This document shows positions 1 to 6,092 of a stretch of DNA of 8,756 nt, piece after piece (position 1 is the stretch's first letter; every line of letters starts with the position of its first letter). This stretch comes from Spirochaetales bacterium (GTDB lineage Bacteria; Spirochaetota; Spirochaetia; SPDA01), in contig SPDA01000057.1 of the NCBI GenBank assembly GCA_004525155.1, forward strand, positions 1 to 8,756, in the 5' to 3' direction. A model generated the notes under the pieces. It saw nothing but the letters and a program-made list of their open reading frames with translations. It was not told where the DNA came from and did no database searches. The position numbers were made by a program, and so were the translations under genes.

Positions 1-296
1 CCCTGTTCGTAACCTCCATGGTAACCAATATCAATCATTTCAATTTTTTCTTTACCGGATTTTTGTCTCCCATGTTTTTCTTCACGGGGGTGGTCTTTCC
101 CATAGAAAACCTGCCCCGCTGGCTGCAGATCGTTGCCGAGTTTTTTCCCCTGACCCACCCCGTCCGCATTACCAGGGCCCTTGCCGTGGGTACCCTACAC
201 CCTTCGCACCTCTGGGATCTGCTCTACATTGTCGCTTTTACCATTCTTTTCAGCTATCTTGCCGTACGAAGGCTTAAAAGGCGGCTTATCGATTGA
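1..296 (+). CDS. ABC-2 type transporter permease, C-terminal fragment
   Basis: This is the 3' end of a gene cut by the left window edge; the open frame runs from base 3 with no stop, so the ATG at 18 is internal. About 97 residues are visible. The stretch FFFTGVVFPIENLPRWLQ followed by PLTHPVRITRAL closely resembles the last extracytoplasmic loop and final helix of ABC-2 permeases of the NodJ/DrrB type, where a short amphipathic segment with a Pro-Leu-Thr-His motif precedes the last membrane helix (here about HLWDLLYIVAFTILFSYLAV). It ends in the basic tail RRLKRRLID, consistent with a cytoplasmic C-terminus. In this family the permease works with an ATP-binding subunit, probably encoded upstream outside the window, to export a drug, polysaccharide or lipid. 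The substrate cannot be read from this fragment. The family call is fairly sure. Confidence 0.85.
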   Translation, partial: LFVTSMVTNINHFNFFFTGFLSPMFFFTGVVFPIENLPRWLQIVAEFFPLTHPVRITRALAVGTLHPSHLWDLLYIVAFTILFSYLAVRRLKRRLID

Positions 297-354
297 GCTT
301 TTACTTCTTTTTTTCTCCCTATTCTTAAAAATGTCCAGAAGTTAAATTTTATTC
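297..354. other. AT-rich spacer after the permease gene
   Basis: This short non-coding stretch contains a pyrimidine-rich run (about 299-321) just after the permease stop. It could be the tail of a terminator, but I find only a weak five-base stem (AAAAG/CTTTT) before it, so no terminator is called. It ends at the -35 box of the next operon. Confidence 0.4.
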
Positions 355-382
355 TTGACGTTTTTTGAGTATCACTTATAAT
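355..382 (+). promoter_or_regulatory. Sigma70-type promoter of the receiver/acylphosphatase operon
   Basis: A -35 box TTGACG (355-360, five of six consensus bases) is followed after 16 bases by a perfect -10 box TATAAT (377-382). It lies in AT-rich intergenic DNA and faces the downstream gene. Transcription would start near base 389, giving a leader of about 73 nucleotides. This is the best promoter match in the window and the natural start for the 462-1730 operon. Confidence 0.8.
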
Positions 383-444
383 GTAGGCAGGCAGCTAGGG
401 GTAAATCGATATAACGGTTTTTTTATTCTTCTAGTGATCTGAGA

Positions 445-451
445 AGGGAGG
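445..451 (+). promoter_or_regulatory. Strong Shine-Dalgarno site
   Basis: AGGGAGG lies 10 bases before the ATG at 462 and fixes that start. It is the only strong ribosome binding site I can see in the window. The following genes have weak sites and seem to rely on tight spacing or overlap. Confidence 0.75.
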
Positions 452-461
452 CGGCGGGGCA

Positions 462-1067
462 ATGACGCGAAAAAGCAAGAAAGAAAGAATTTTTTCGGCG
501 CTGGAAGTCGCAAATATCTGCGGGGTCGTCAATCAGACTGCAATAAACTGGATAAAAAACGATTATTTAAAGGCTTTTACCACACCCGGAGGTCAGTACC
601 GCGTTTATGCGGAAGACCTTATGGAGTTTTTAAGGTCAAGGGGCATGAAAATACCGGATGAACTCCGTGAACTTCTCAATGGATCAGAATTTAAAAAATC
701 CATCCTCATTGTGGACGACGACACACAGTTCAACAACATGCTCACTGATTATCTTTCAAAAAAACTGGAAGACATGGACATCCTGCAGGCCTTTGACGGA
801 TTCCAGGCAGGCAGGATAATTTCCGAAAGGAAACCGCGCGTCATCATTCTGGATGTCGATTTACCGGGAGTGGACGGCCACAAGCTGTGTAAGACTATCA
901 AGGGTGATGAAAATCTCGAGAATCCCTGTGTCATCGCCGTAACAGGACTGGATGATACAAGGGTCGAGGCCGCACTTCTCAAGGCCGGGGCGGATAAGTT
1001 TTTCCCCAAACCCTTCGAGTTTGAGGAGATTCTTGAATGCATAACAGAACAGGCTGCCAATAAGTAA
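462..1067 (+). CDS. DNA-binding response regulator, N-terminal MerR/excisionase-like HTH plus C-terminal receiver
   Basis: The 201-residue protein has two parts. Residues about 11-60 (SALEVANICGVVNQTAINWI, then a GGQYRVYAEDL stretch) match the helix-turn-helix and wing of MerR/excisionase-type DNA-binding domains. Residues about 79-198 form a CheY-like receiver: ILIVDDD supplies the acidic pocket (D85, D86), D131 in the ILDVDLPGVDG stretch is the expected phosphoacceptor, T161 in AVTG is the switch residue, and K183 in FFPKPF is the conserved lysine. All key residues are present, so it should be phosphorylatable. The predicted role is a cytoplasmic transcription factor controlled by Asp phosphorylation. 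The domain order is reversed relative to classical response regulators, which have the receiver first. It opens an operon behind a strong promoter, with no histidine kinase visible. Target genes and signal are unknown. Confidence 0.9.
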   Translation: MTRKSKKERIFSALEVANICGVVNQTAINWIKNDYLKAFTTPGGQYRVYAEDLMEFLRSRGMKIPDELRELLNGSEFKKSILIVDDDTQFNNMLTDYLSKKLEDMDILQAFDGFQAGRIISERKPRVIILDVDLPGVDGHKLCKTIKGDENLENPCVIAVTGLDDTRVEAALLKAGADKFFPKPFEFEEILECITEQAANK

Positions 1068-1077
1068 GCGTGACGTG

Positions 1078-1437
1078 ATGAAAAAGGATCCCAGGGAGCA
1101 TGTTATACTGATTGTGGAGGATGAGGATGCCATACGCCTCACCTTGAGGGACTATCTCAAGAAAAAGGGCTGGAATGTCCTGGTCGCTTCCGACGGGGTG
1201 GGAGCCATAAAAATTCTCCTTGACAATGAGGTGGACGTTATTATCACGGATTACCGCATGAGCGTGCTGGGCGGCGATTACTGGATAAAATTCCTGCACA
1301 CCTTTCTAAGCGATAAGAAAATAATCATTACCAGCGGTTTCCTCAATCCCGAATTCGATATTCCTTTCAAAATCTTGTACAAGCCTTTTGACTATTCGGA
1401 GCTGGAAACGTTTATTCTGCGCGAGCTCGGGGAATGA
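1078..1437 (+). CDS. Stand-alone receiver-domain protein (CheY-like)
   Basis: About 119 residues consisting only of a receiver domain. Counting from the ATG at 1078, ILIVEDED gives acidic pocket residues E14 and D15 (D17 also nearby), D58 in the IITDYRM stretch is the phosphoacceptor, T85 in IITSG is the switch residue and K102 in LYKPF the conserved lysine. There is no output domain, so it probably signals by protein-protein contact, passes a phosphoryl group on, or acts as a sink. A GTG at 1075 directly before the ATG is an alternative start; neither has a good Shine-Dalgarno site. The gene begins 10 bases after the previous stop and its own stop overlaps the next ATG (ATGA at 1434-1437), suggesting translational coupling in one operon. 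The family call is sure; the partner kinase is unknown. Confidence 0.9.
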   Translation: MKKDPREHVILIVEDEDAIRLTLRDYLKKKGWNVLVASDGVGAIKILLDNEVDVIITDYRMSVLGGDYWIKFLHTFLSDKKIIITSGFLNPEFDIPFKILYKPFDYSELETFILRELGE

Positions 1438-1730
1438 CGGAAAAGACCGGGGATGATGTCAAGGCTTACCGTATCCGCGTGGAAGGCAGGGTTCAGGGTG
1501 TTGGTTTCCGCTATTCCGCGCGGCACGAAGCCCTCCGCCGGAAGCTTGCAGGCTGGGTGCGCAACGAGGATGACGGGGCCGTCTCTGTCTACTGCGAAGG
1601 TCCGCAGCAGGCCGTGGATGCCTTTATTTCCTGGCTGAGGACAGGTCCGCCCGGAGCCAGGGTAACCGATGTGAACCTGCGGCAGACAAAACCGGAAAGT
1701 TCCCACAAAACCTTCAGTGTCGTTTTCTGA
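1434..1730 (+). CDS. acyP: Acylphosphatase (EC 3.6.1.7)
   Basis: This 98-residue protein has the usual acylphosphatase length and signature. IRVEGRVQGVGFRYSAR (from residue 14) is the phosphate-binding loop with the catalytic Arg at 26, and GWVRNEDDGAV contains the catalytic Asn at 44, which positions the attacking water. The family hydrolyses the carboxyl-phosphate bond of acyl phosphates such as acetyl phosphate and 1,3-bisphosphoglycerate in the cytoplasm. Its ATG overlaps the stop of the receiver gene by four bases (ATGA) and has no strong independent ribosome binding site, so its synthesis is probably coupled to that of the receiver. Phospho-aspartate in receivers is itself an acyl phosphate, so the placement suggests, but does not prove, a role in dephosphorylating the receivers or controlling acetyl phosphate. 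It ends 14 bases before the stop of the convergent permease gene. Confidence 0.95.
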   Translation: MTEKTGDDVKAYRIRVEGRVQGVGFRYSARHEALRRKLAGWVRNEDDGAVSVYCEGPQQAVDAFISWLRTGPPGARVTDVNLRQTKPESSHKTFSVVF

Positions 1731-1744
1731 AATTTCCTGCCTGC

Positions 1745-2662
1745 CTATCTGAAAATCATAACCCACAGCGGAACCGTCACAGCGGAGGCTAAGGTGGTTA
1801 CGATGACCGCCCTGGAGGCGAAATCAGGCGAACCTCCGTATCGTCTCGTTATAATCGGCGACTGGGAAGATACGGGCATAATGGCCGCGATTAGGGAAAC
1901 CATAAAAACGTCCGTAGGAAGGCGCAGAAGGAAGAGGATGAGGGAAAAGACCGCCGGGAGAAAAATGAGCCTTACAAAGGCCAGATAGCCCTGGTTCCAG
2001 ATATCGCCCCGGAAAGAAAGCCCGGTCCAGGAGGCGCCGATGAGTACAAGCATAATCTGCACCGACGCGGTTCCTGCCTTCTTGAAGACATCGAGAATAA
2101 AATCCGGGATGTATCCGCCGACCCCGGTCAGGGAGAGGGACAGGGACAGGATAATGGCAACCAGACTGGGAGTTACGAGTGACCGCAGAAGTTTCTTTAT
2201 GGAACCGGTTTTGCCGAGAAGACCTATTCCTATAGTCCAGAAGCCGAGGGTGGAACCGATATTGAGGAAGAAGAGCTGGGCGATGCCCGTATCCCCCATA
2301 ATCCGTCCCAGAAGAATGACGGGAAGAAAGGTGTAATTGTTGATGGCGCAGAGGTGCCGGAAAGTCTTTCTTACCGAATCTTCATCCGTCCGCAGGCCCT
2401 TTTCCAGGAGAAAAGAGGCCGCTCCCCCAAGGAGCATAACCGCGAACCCGGCGCAGGGCAGGGGCCACAGCTCGCCCAGGCGGCGTGGATCAAAATCCCG
2501 CACAAGGGATTGAAAGATAAGTACGGGGAAAAGCACATCCAGGATTATTCTGGACATGCCGGTGATCGTTTCTTCGGTAATCAACTTCAATTTCCGCGCA
2601 GCCATGCCGAGACCGAAAAGAATAAACAATTCCAATATCCCGAGTAAAATAGACCCAGCCAT
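1745..2662 (-). CDS. AEC-family (auxin efflux carrier-like) membrane permease
   Basis: About 305 residues, very hydrophobic, with roughly eight to ten likely membrane helices. It resembles the Mem_trans/AEC family: an N-terminal helix GILELFILFGLGMAARKLKLI, a mid-protein NNYTFLPVILLGRIMGDTGIAQLFFLN block, and a C-terminal MPVSSQSPIITRRYGGSPDFASRAVIVTTLASAVTVPLW region, all typical of family members. Such proteins are secondary carriers for small organic acids (malate, malonate) or other anions; the substrate cannot be assigned here. I prefer the ATG at 2662 because it puts the first helix near the N-terminus, as in relatives. A TTG at 2698 would add twelve polar residues and has no ribosome binding site, while the ATG's own site is also weak. 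The gene is convergent with acyP and divergent from the LolA-like gene, so it is probably monocistronic. Confidence 0.88.
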   Translation of the reverse strand: MAGSILLGILELFILFGLGMAARKLKLITEETITGMSRIILDVLFPVLIFQSLVRDFDPRRLGELWPLPCAGFAVMLLGGAASFLLEKGLRTDEDSVRKTFRHLCAINNYTFLPVILLGRIMGDTGIAQLFFLNIGSTLGFWTIGIGLLGKTGSIKKLLRSLVTPSLVAIILSLSLSLTGVGGYIPDFILDVFKKAGTASVQIMLVLIGASWTGLSFRGDIWNQGYLAFVRLIFLPAVFSLILFLLRLPTDVFMVSLIAAIMPVSSQSPIITRRYGGSPDFASRAVIVTTLASAVTVPLWVMIFR

Positions 2663-2675
2663 ATCTTGCTGTTTA

Positions 2676-2729
2676 CAGGCAGGAGTATAAAAGATCAATA
2701 GGGTAAAGACTGAAAGCGGGGCAGGCAGG
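2676..2729 (+). repeat. Two copies of a dispersed octamer, CAGGCAGG
   Basis: Two exact CAGGCAGG copies (2676-2683 and 2722-2729) lie in the divergent spacer. Others by eye are at 804-811 and 808-815 (overlapping tandem), 3153-3160, 3531-3538, 5313-5320 and 7024-7031 on the + strand and 1736-1743 on the - strand, with a one-mismatch copy CAGGCAGC at 388-395. Copies occur in genes in several frames and also between genes. Function unknown. Confidence 0.6.
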
Positions 2730-2737
2730 CGTAAGCC

Positions 2738-2767
2738 TTGACAAAGAGGTAAATTTCAAGCAACTAT
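2738..2767 (+). promoter_or_regulatory. Possible promoter for the lolA-rodZ-rimO operon
   Basis: A perfect -35 hexamer TTGACA (2738-2743) lies upstream of the LolA-like gene. The -10 element is poor: AACTAT at 2762-2767 with an 18-base spacer matches only three of six positions, and the better TATGGT (2765-2770) would need a 21-base spacer. Position and direction fit the downstream operon, but the exact -10 is uncertain. Confidence 0.4.
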
Positions 2768-2796
2768 GGTACTAAGAACAATTTAGCAGAAAAAAC

Positions 2797-3486
2797 TTGA
2801 AAAAAATTACAAACATAACAAGCGGTGCACTTTTTTTATTATTTGTCGCATCTTTCGCAGCGTACGCCCAGGATATACAAACTTCGGAAAACTATTTCGA
2901 CAGGATTTCCGAACAATATGGCAAGATTACGGATTACGAGGCAAAATTCACCATCATTATGGATAAAGATACCATGAAGGGCACGATGTATTACAAGACG
3001 CCGAACCTCCTCAGGCTCAATTTCTCGGACCCGGCGGAACAGGTCATAGCGATAAACGGCGAATCCCTCATAATCTATATTCCGAAGTACAGTGTCGTGA
3101 TGCGGCAGAAAATGAAGCGCCACAGTTCCGCAACCCTTGCGACCATGGCAAGCAGGCAGGGACTCCTGCTTTTGAAACGCAACTACAGCGTTGCCTTTCT
3201 GACTGGTCCCGACCCCGTCCCTCTCGAGGAAGGTTCCAAGGAAAAGGTGGTAAAACTGAAACTCAAATCGCGCTCCATCGATGAAGGTTTCCGGGAACTG
3301 GAGATATCCATCGGTGAAAACGGGCTGATACGGAGGATTATCGGCATAACGGTGGAATATACAGAGATACAATTCGACTTTAAAGGCATTCTCATAAACC
3401 AGAATATTCCCGATGTGCGGTTTGTTTACGATCCGCCGGCCTCGGCCAACGTGTACGATAATTTTTTATTTGAACCGGAAAATTGA
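2797..3486 (+). CDS. LolA-like outer-membrane lipoprotein carrier protein
   Basis: A 229-residue exported protein. It begins with a classic signal peptide: basic MKK, a hydrophobic core GALFLLFVASF, and a signal peptidase I site AYA before QD, so cleavage is expected after residue 24. The mature part (ITDYEAKFTIIMDKDTMKGTMYYKTPNLLRLNF, then QVIAINGESLIIYIPKYSVVM) fits the LolA fold, whose members carry lipoproteins or other lipids across the periplasm in a half-barrel. It is similar in length to LolA but divergent, so the exact cargo is uncertain and the symbol is left blank. The start is TTG: an in-frame TAA at 2773-2775 and no ATG or GTG between it and the signal peptide leave no usual alternative. 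The ribosome binding site is weak. Its TGA falls at the start of the rodZ-like gene, so the two are cotranscribed. Confidence 0.82.
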   Translation: MKKITNITSGALFLLFVASFAAYAQDIQTSENYFDRISEQYGKITDYEAKFTIIMDKDTMKGTMYYKTPNLLRLNFSDPAEQVIAINGESLIIYIPKYSVVMRQKMKRHSSATLATMASRQGLLLLKRNYSVAFLTGPDPVPLEEGSKEKVVKLKLKSRSIDEGFRELEISIGENGLIRRIIGITVEYTEIQFDFKGILINQNIPDVRFVYDPPASANVYDNFLFEPEN

Positions 3487-3491
3487 TTATT

Positions 3492-4667
3492 ATGGAATCT
3501 ATTGGGGAAAAACTTAAAACAGCAAGAGAACAGGCAGGGTTCAATCTCGACCAGATTGCCAGGGATACCAATATATCCAAACATTTTCTCCAGGCTCTGG
3601 AGGATGAGGATTTCAGTTCCTTTGCCGGAGAAACCTATATAATCGGTTTCTTGAGAACCTACGCCGAATATCTGGGGCTTTCTCCGGAAGAACTCATAAC
3701 ACTTTACCGGAATTTCAAAATCCAGGAACAGCCAATCCCCTTAAACGAACTCCTCGACAAGGGAGAAAAAAAACCGGTGGGTCTTCTGATAGCCGTCATC
3801 GCGGTGGTTGTCGCCGGTCTCGGCGTGGGGGGGTATTTTCTCGGTCCGCGGCTTGCCGCCGGAATAAGCGAGGCCAGGGCGGCACGCGCGGAAAGGCGGA
3901 AGGATTCGCTTTCCGGGACGGTCTATGAAATGAAAGACGAAATAATGGAGCGCCGGTTCGCCGCGGGCGATACGGTAAGCGTGATCCTGAACAATACAAA
4001 ATATTCCATTTCCTTAACCGATGTTTCGGACAAACTGACAATATCCGCTCCGCTGGGCACCATGGGCATCAATCTGGGCGACGAGGTCCTTATTGACCTG
4101 GACGGCGACAAAAAGGACGATATTAAGCTCCTCGTCAGGGACATCGATGTTACCGGCACAGAAAAAGCCGTGGTTATCCGGCTAGACAGGTTTACCCTGT
4201 CTTCCAAAACGGCGGTTGCCGCCACGCTCTCTGCGCAGGAGGAAACATCGGAACTGTACAAAACCGAGGCGCCGGCGGCCGCGGAAGGCACCGCCCCGGC
4301 TGCCGCTGCAGGTTCCCTGGGCGCGGCCACTCTTCCTTCCAGAAAAGTTAATACCCTTTCTCTTCTTGAAAGCCCTCAGATAAAGCCCATATCGGTGGAT
4401 ATCATTTTCAGAGGGTACTGCCTGCTCCGCTATGTTTCCGACAGCGCGGTCCGGGAAGAACGGTATTTTCACAAGGGGGAGACCTTCAGGCTCGACGCTT
4501 CAAAAGAGGTGAGGATCTGGATTTCCAACGCAGGTTCCCTTAAGGCAAAGATTTCCGGGGTCGATGTGGAACTCGGCAGGCCCGGGGAAGTAGCTACACG
4601 ACTCATCGCCTGGCAGAAAAATGAAGAAACAGGCTCCTTCACGCTTAACGTTGTCCCGGTCTATTGA
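3492..4667 (+). CDS. rodZ: RodZ-like cytoskeletal membrane protein (HTH, one TM helix, DUF4115)
   Basis: About 391 residues from the ATG at 3492. Residues about 5-75 form an XRE-type helix-turn-helix (SIGEKLKTAREQAGFNLDQIA ... YIIGFLRTYAEYLGL), typical of RodZ, where it binds MreB in the cytoplasm rather than acting as a repressor. One membrane helix follows (GLLIAVIAVVVAGLGVGGYFLG, about 96-117), then a basic segment, an extra extracytoplasmic beta-rich region (about 152-237) containing IDLDGDKKDD, an Ala/Pro-rich linker (about 259-280), and a C-terminal DUF4115 domain (about 300-385). RodZ anchors MreB to the membrane and helps set cell shape. A TTG at 3483 overlaps the upstream stop as TTGA and would add three residues; relatives begin at the MxSIGE position, so the ATG is preferred. 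The extra domain makes it longer than many RodZ proteins. Confidence 0.82.
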   Translation: MESIGEKLKTAREQAGFNLDQIARDTNISKHFLQALEDEDFSSFAGETYIIGFLRTYAEYLGLSPEELITLYRNFKIQEQPIPLNELLDKGEKKPVGLLIAVIAVVVAGLGVGGYFLGPRLAAGISEARAARAERRKDSLSGTVYEMKDEIMERRFAAGDTVSVILNNTKYSISLTDVSDKLTISAPLGTMGINLGDEVLIDLDGDKKDDIKLLVRDIDVTGTEKAVVIRLDRFTLSSKTAVAATLSAQEETSELYKTEAPAAAEGTAPAAAAGSLGAATLPSRKVNTLSLLESPQIKPISVDIIFRGYCLLRYVSDSAVREERYFHKGETFRLDASKEVRIWISNAGSLKAKISGVDVELGRPGEVATRLIAWQKNEETGSFTLNVVPVY

Positions 4668-6015
4668 TTCTTTTTACATAGAGCACCTGGGCTGTGCTAA
4701 AAATCTGACTGACGCGGAACTCATGGCGTCAAGCCTGGTTTTGGCAGGTCTAACCTCTATGGGATCGCCCGACGAGGCCTCGCTGATAATAGTTAACAGC
4801 TGTTCCTTTCTCCAGACTGCCGTAAAGGAGTCCCTCGACACGGTCTTCGACCTGCGGACCAGGTATCCCGGCAAAAAAATACTGCTCGCGGGCTGCCTGC
4901 CCGGACGTTACGACAAGGATACGTTAAACGGTCTCCTGCCGGAAGTGGACGGAATTTTCGGCAACAGGTCTCCGGAGGCGGTTGCGGATTTGCTGACAGC
5001 CCTGGAAGAAGGAACCAAACCCGCGGTTTTTCCCTCTCCCCCCGCAGCGCAGAAGGGGACCGGAGCCGCGTCTTCTTCAGCTTCTTCCGTAAAACGCACC
5101 GTTTCCTATTCCTTTCCCGGCTCCTCCTACGTAAAACTTGCGGAAGGCTGCGGAAACCGCTGCACCTACTGCGCCATCCCCCTTATCCGGGGTCCCCTTG
5201 TTTCCCGGAGCCAGGAGCAGGTTCTGGATGAAATAAAGTACCTTCTTGATGGAGGGGTTTTTGAATTCAACCTGATAGCACAGGACCTCGGTTCCTACGG
5301 GCTGGACAGGGGCAGGCAGGAACTAACTGAGCTTCTTGAAAAAATTCTCCGCCTTGACGGTAAATTCTGGTTACGGATGCTCTATCTTCATCCTGACCAT
5401 TTCCCGGAAAGTCTGCCGGATCTCTGTTCCTCGGACAGCCGGCTTCTTCCCTACTTCGACCTTCCCTTTCAGCATGCCTCGGAGACGATACTGGGAAAGA
5501 TGGGAAGAAAAGGCTCCGCAGGGGTCTACCTCGACCTGGTACGCCGAATCCGCGATAAACTTGCGGACGCGGTTATCCGGTCAACCTTCATTACAGGTTT
5601 TCCCGGGGAAACCGGAAAAGATTTCGACCAGGTTCTCGCGTTTCAGCGTGAAGCGCAGCTTACCTGGGCGGGAATCTTCATTTATTCCAGGGAAGAGGGT
5701 ACGCCAGCCTACGGCATGAGCAGCAGATTCAAACAGAACCTGCTCCGCGGAGTTTTTGAAAAGCGTAAAAATCTTTTCCAGGATCTGCAGACCGCGATTA
5801 CGGGCAGCTGGCTAACGCGTTTTAAAGGCAGAACAATGGATGTTCTCATAGAGGAGCCTGTAGAGGGTGAGGATTTAAGTCTCGGCAGGACGTGGCTGCA
5901 GGCGCCGGAGGTGGACGGTTCAACGGTCGTGCGCGGCAGAAACCTCAAACCCGGTTCGGTGGTTTCCTGCTCAATTACCAGGGTAAACGGGATTGACCTG
6001 GAAGCTCTGGTCTAA
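4621..6015 (+). CDS. rimO: Ribosomal protein S12 methylthiotransferase RimO
   Basis: A 464-residue radical SAM enzyme of the MiaB/RimO family. The N-terminal domain has three cluster-binding cysteines, C25 (LGCAKN), C61 (NSCSF) and C92 (AGCLPGRY). The radical SAM motif CxxxCxxC is C177, C181, C184 (EGCGNRCTYCAIP, then IRG), followed by DLPFQHAS and TGFPGE. The C-terminal ~65 residues fit a TRAM domain. LGCAKN, AIPLIRG and DLPFQH favour RimO over MiaB. RimO methylthiolates a conserved aspartate of ribosomal protein S12, using two [4Fe-4S] clusters and S-adenosylmethionine. The ATG at 4621 overlaps rodZ by 47 bases; a TTG at 4651 would reduce this to 17, and the next in-frame ATG lies beyond C25 and would destroy the domain. 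A Pro/Ala/Ser-rich linker (about 138-157) separates the first two domains. Confidence 0.95.
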   Translation: MKKQAPSRLTLSRSIDSFYIEHLGCAKNLTDAELMASSLVLAGLTSMGSPDEASLIIVNSCSFLQTAVKESLDTVFDLRTRYPGKKILLAGCLPGRYDKDTLNGLLPEVDGIFGNRSPEAVADLLTALEEGTKPAVFPSPPAAQKGTGAASSSASSVKRTVSYSFPGSSYVKLAEGCGNRCTYCAIPLIRGPLVSRSQEQVLDEIKYLLDGGVFEFNLIAQDLGSYGLDRGRQELTELLEKILRLDGKFWLRMLYLHPDHFPESLPDLCSSDSRLLPYFDLPFQHASETILGKMGRKGSAGVYLDLVRRIRDKLADAVIRSTFITGFPGETGKDFDQVLAFQREAQLTWAGIFIYSREEGTPAYGMSSRFKQNLLRGVFEKRKNLFQDLQTAITGSWLTRFKGRTMDVLIEEPVEGEDLSLGRTWLQAPEVDGSTVVRGRNLKPGSVVSCSITRVNGIDLEALV

Positions 6016-6039
6016 AAAAACCCCCTGCAATTTCCCTCC

Positions 6040-6059
6040 GGCCGGAGGATGTTCCGGCC
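6040..6059. terminator. Possible bidirectional hairpin between rimO and nifJ
   Basis: GGCCGGA (6040-6046), a six-base loop and TCCGGCC (6053-6059) form a perfect seven-pair GC-rich stem in the 77-bp convergent gap. The overlapping palindrome CCTCCGGCCGGAGG (6035-6048) can form an alternative shorter hairpin. On the + strand only TTT follows. On the minus strand a run of seven T (complement of 6014-6020) lies about 19 bases past the stem, too far for a classical intrinsic terminator. It probably ends one or both convergent transcripts, but termination is not proven by the sequence. Confidence 0.5.
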
Positions 6060-6092
6060 TTTGCCCCATTCCTTCTGGGAGAAAAAGGTCCT

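Noticed and set aside
804..815. Tandem CAGGCAGGCAGG as a microsatellite or mobile-element end
   Set aside because: It has only three four-base units and lies inside conserved receiver coding sequence in frame, so it is treated as part of the dispersed octamer pattern.
1723..1755. Possible terminator between the convergent acyP and AEC genes
   Set aside because: Only a five-base TTTTC/GAAAA pairing with a long loop and no T-run was found, too weak to call.
1392..1766. A 124-codon minus-strand open frame across acyP
   Set aside because: It is antisense to acyP, which has an intact catalytic signature, and it has no recognisable domain.
2040..2647. Two + strand open frames of about 98 codons opposite the AEC permease gene
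   Set aside because: They are antisense to a clear multi-helix membrane protein and their Arg/Pro-rich translations have no recognisable domain.
2684..2716. Possible minus-strand promoter for the AEC permease with TATACT as -10
   Set aside because: TATACT is a good -10 match, but no acceptable -35 lies 16-18 bases upstream; the nearest candidate TTTCAG is 20 bases away.
2839..3372. A 177-codon open frame on the minus strand opposite the LolA-like gene
   Set aside because: It lies wholly antisense to a gene with a clear signal peptide and family fold; its translation is rich in His, Arg and Cys without a recognisable domain, and it looks like a codon-bias shadow.
3923..4330. A 135-codon minus-strand open frame, Ser/Ala-rich, opposite rodZ
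   Set aside because: Its composition is the reverse complement of rodZ coding sequence and its Ala-rich linker; no family features.
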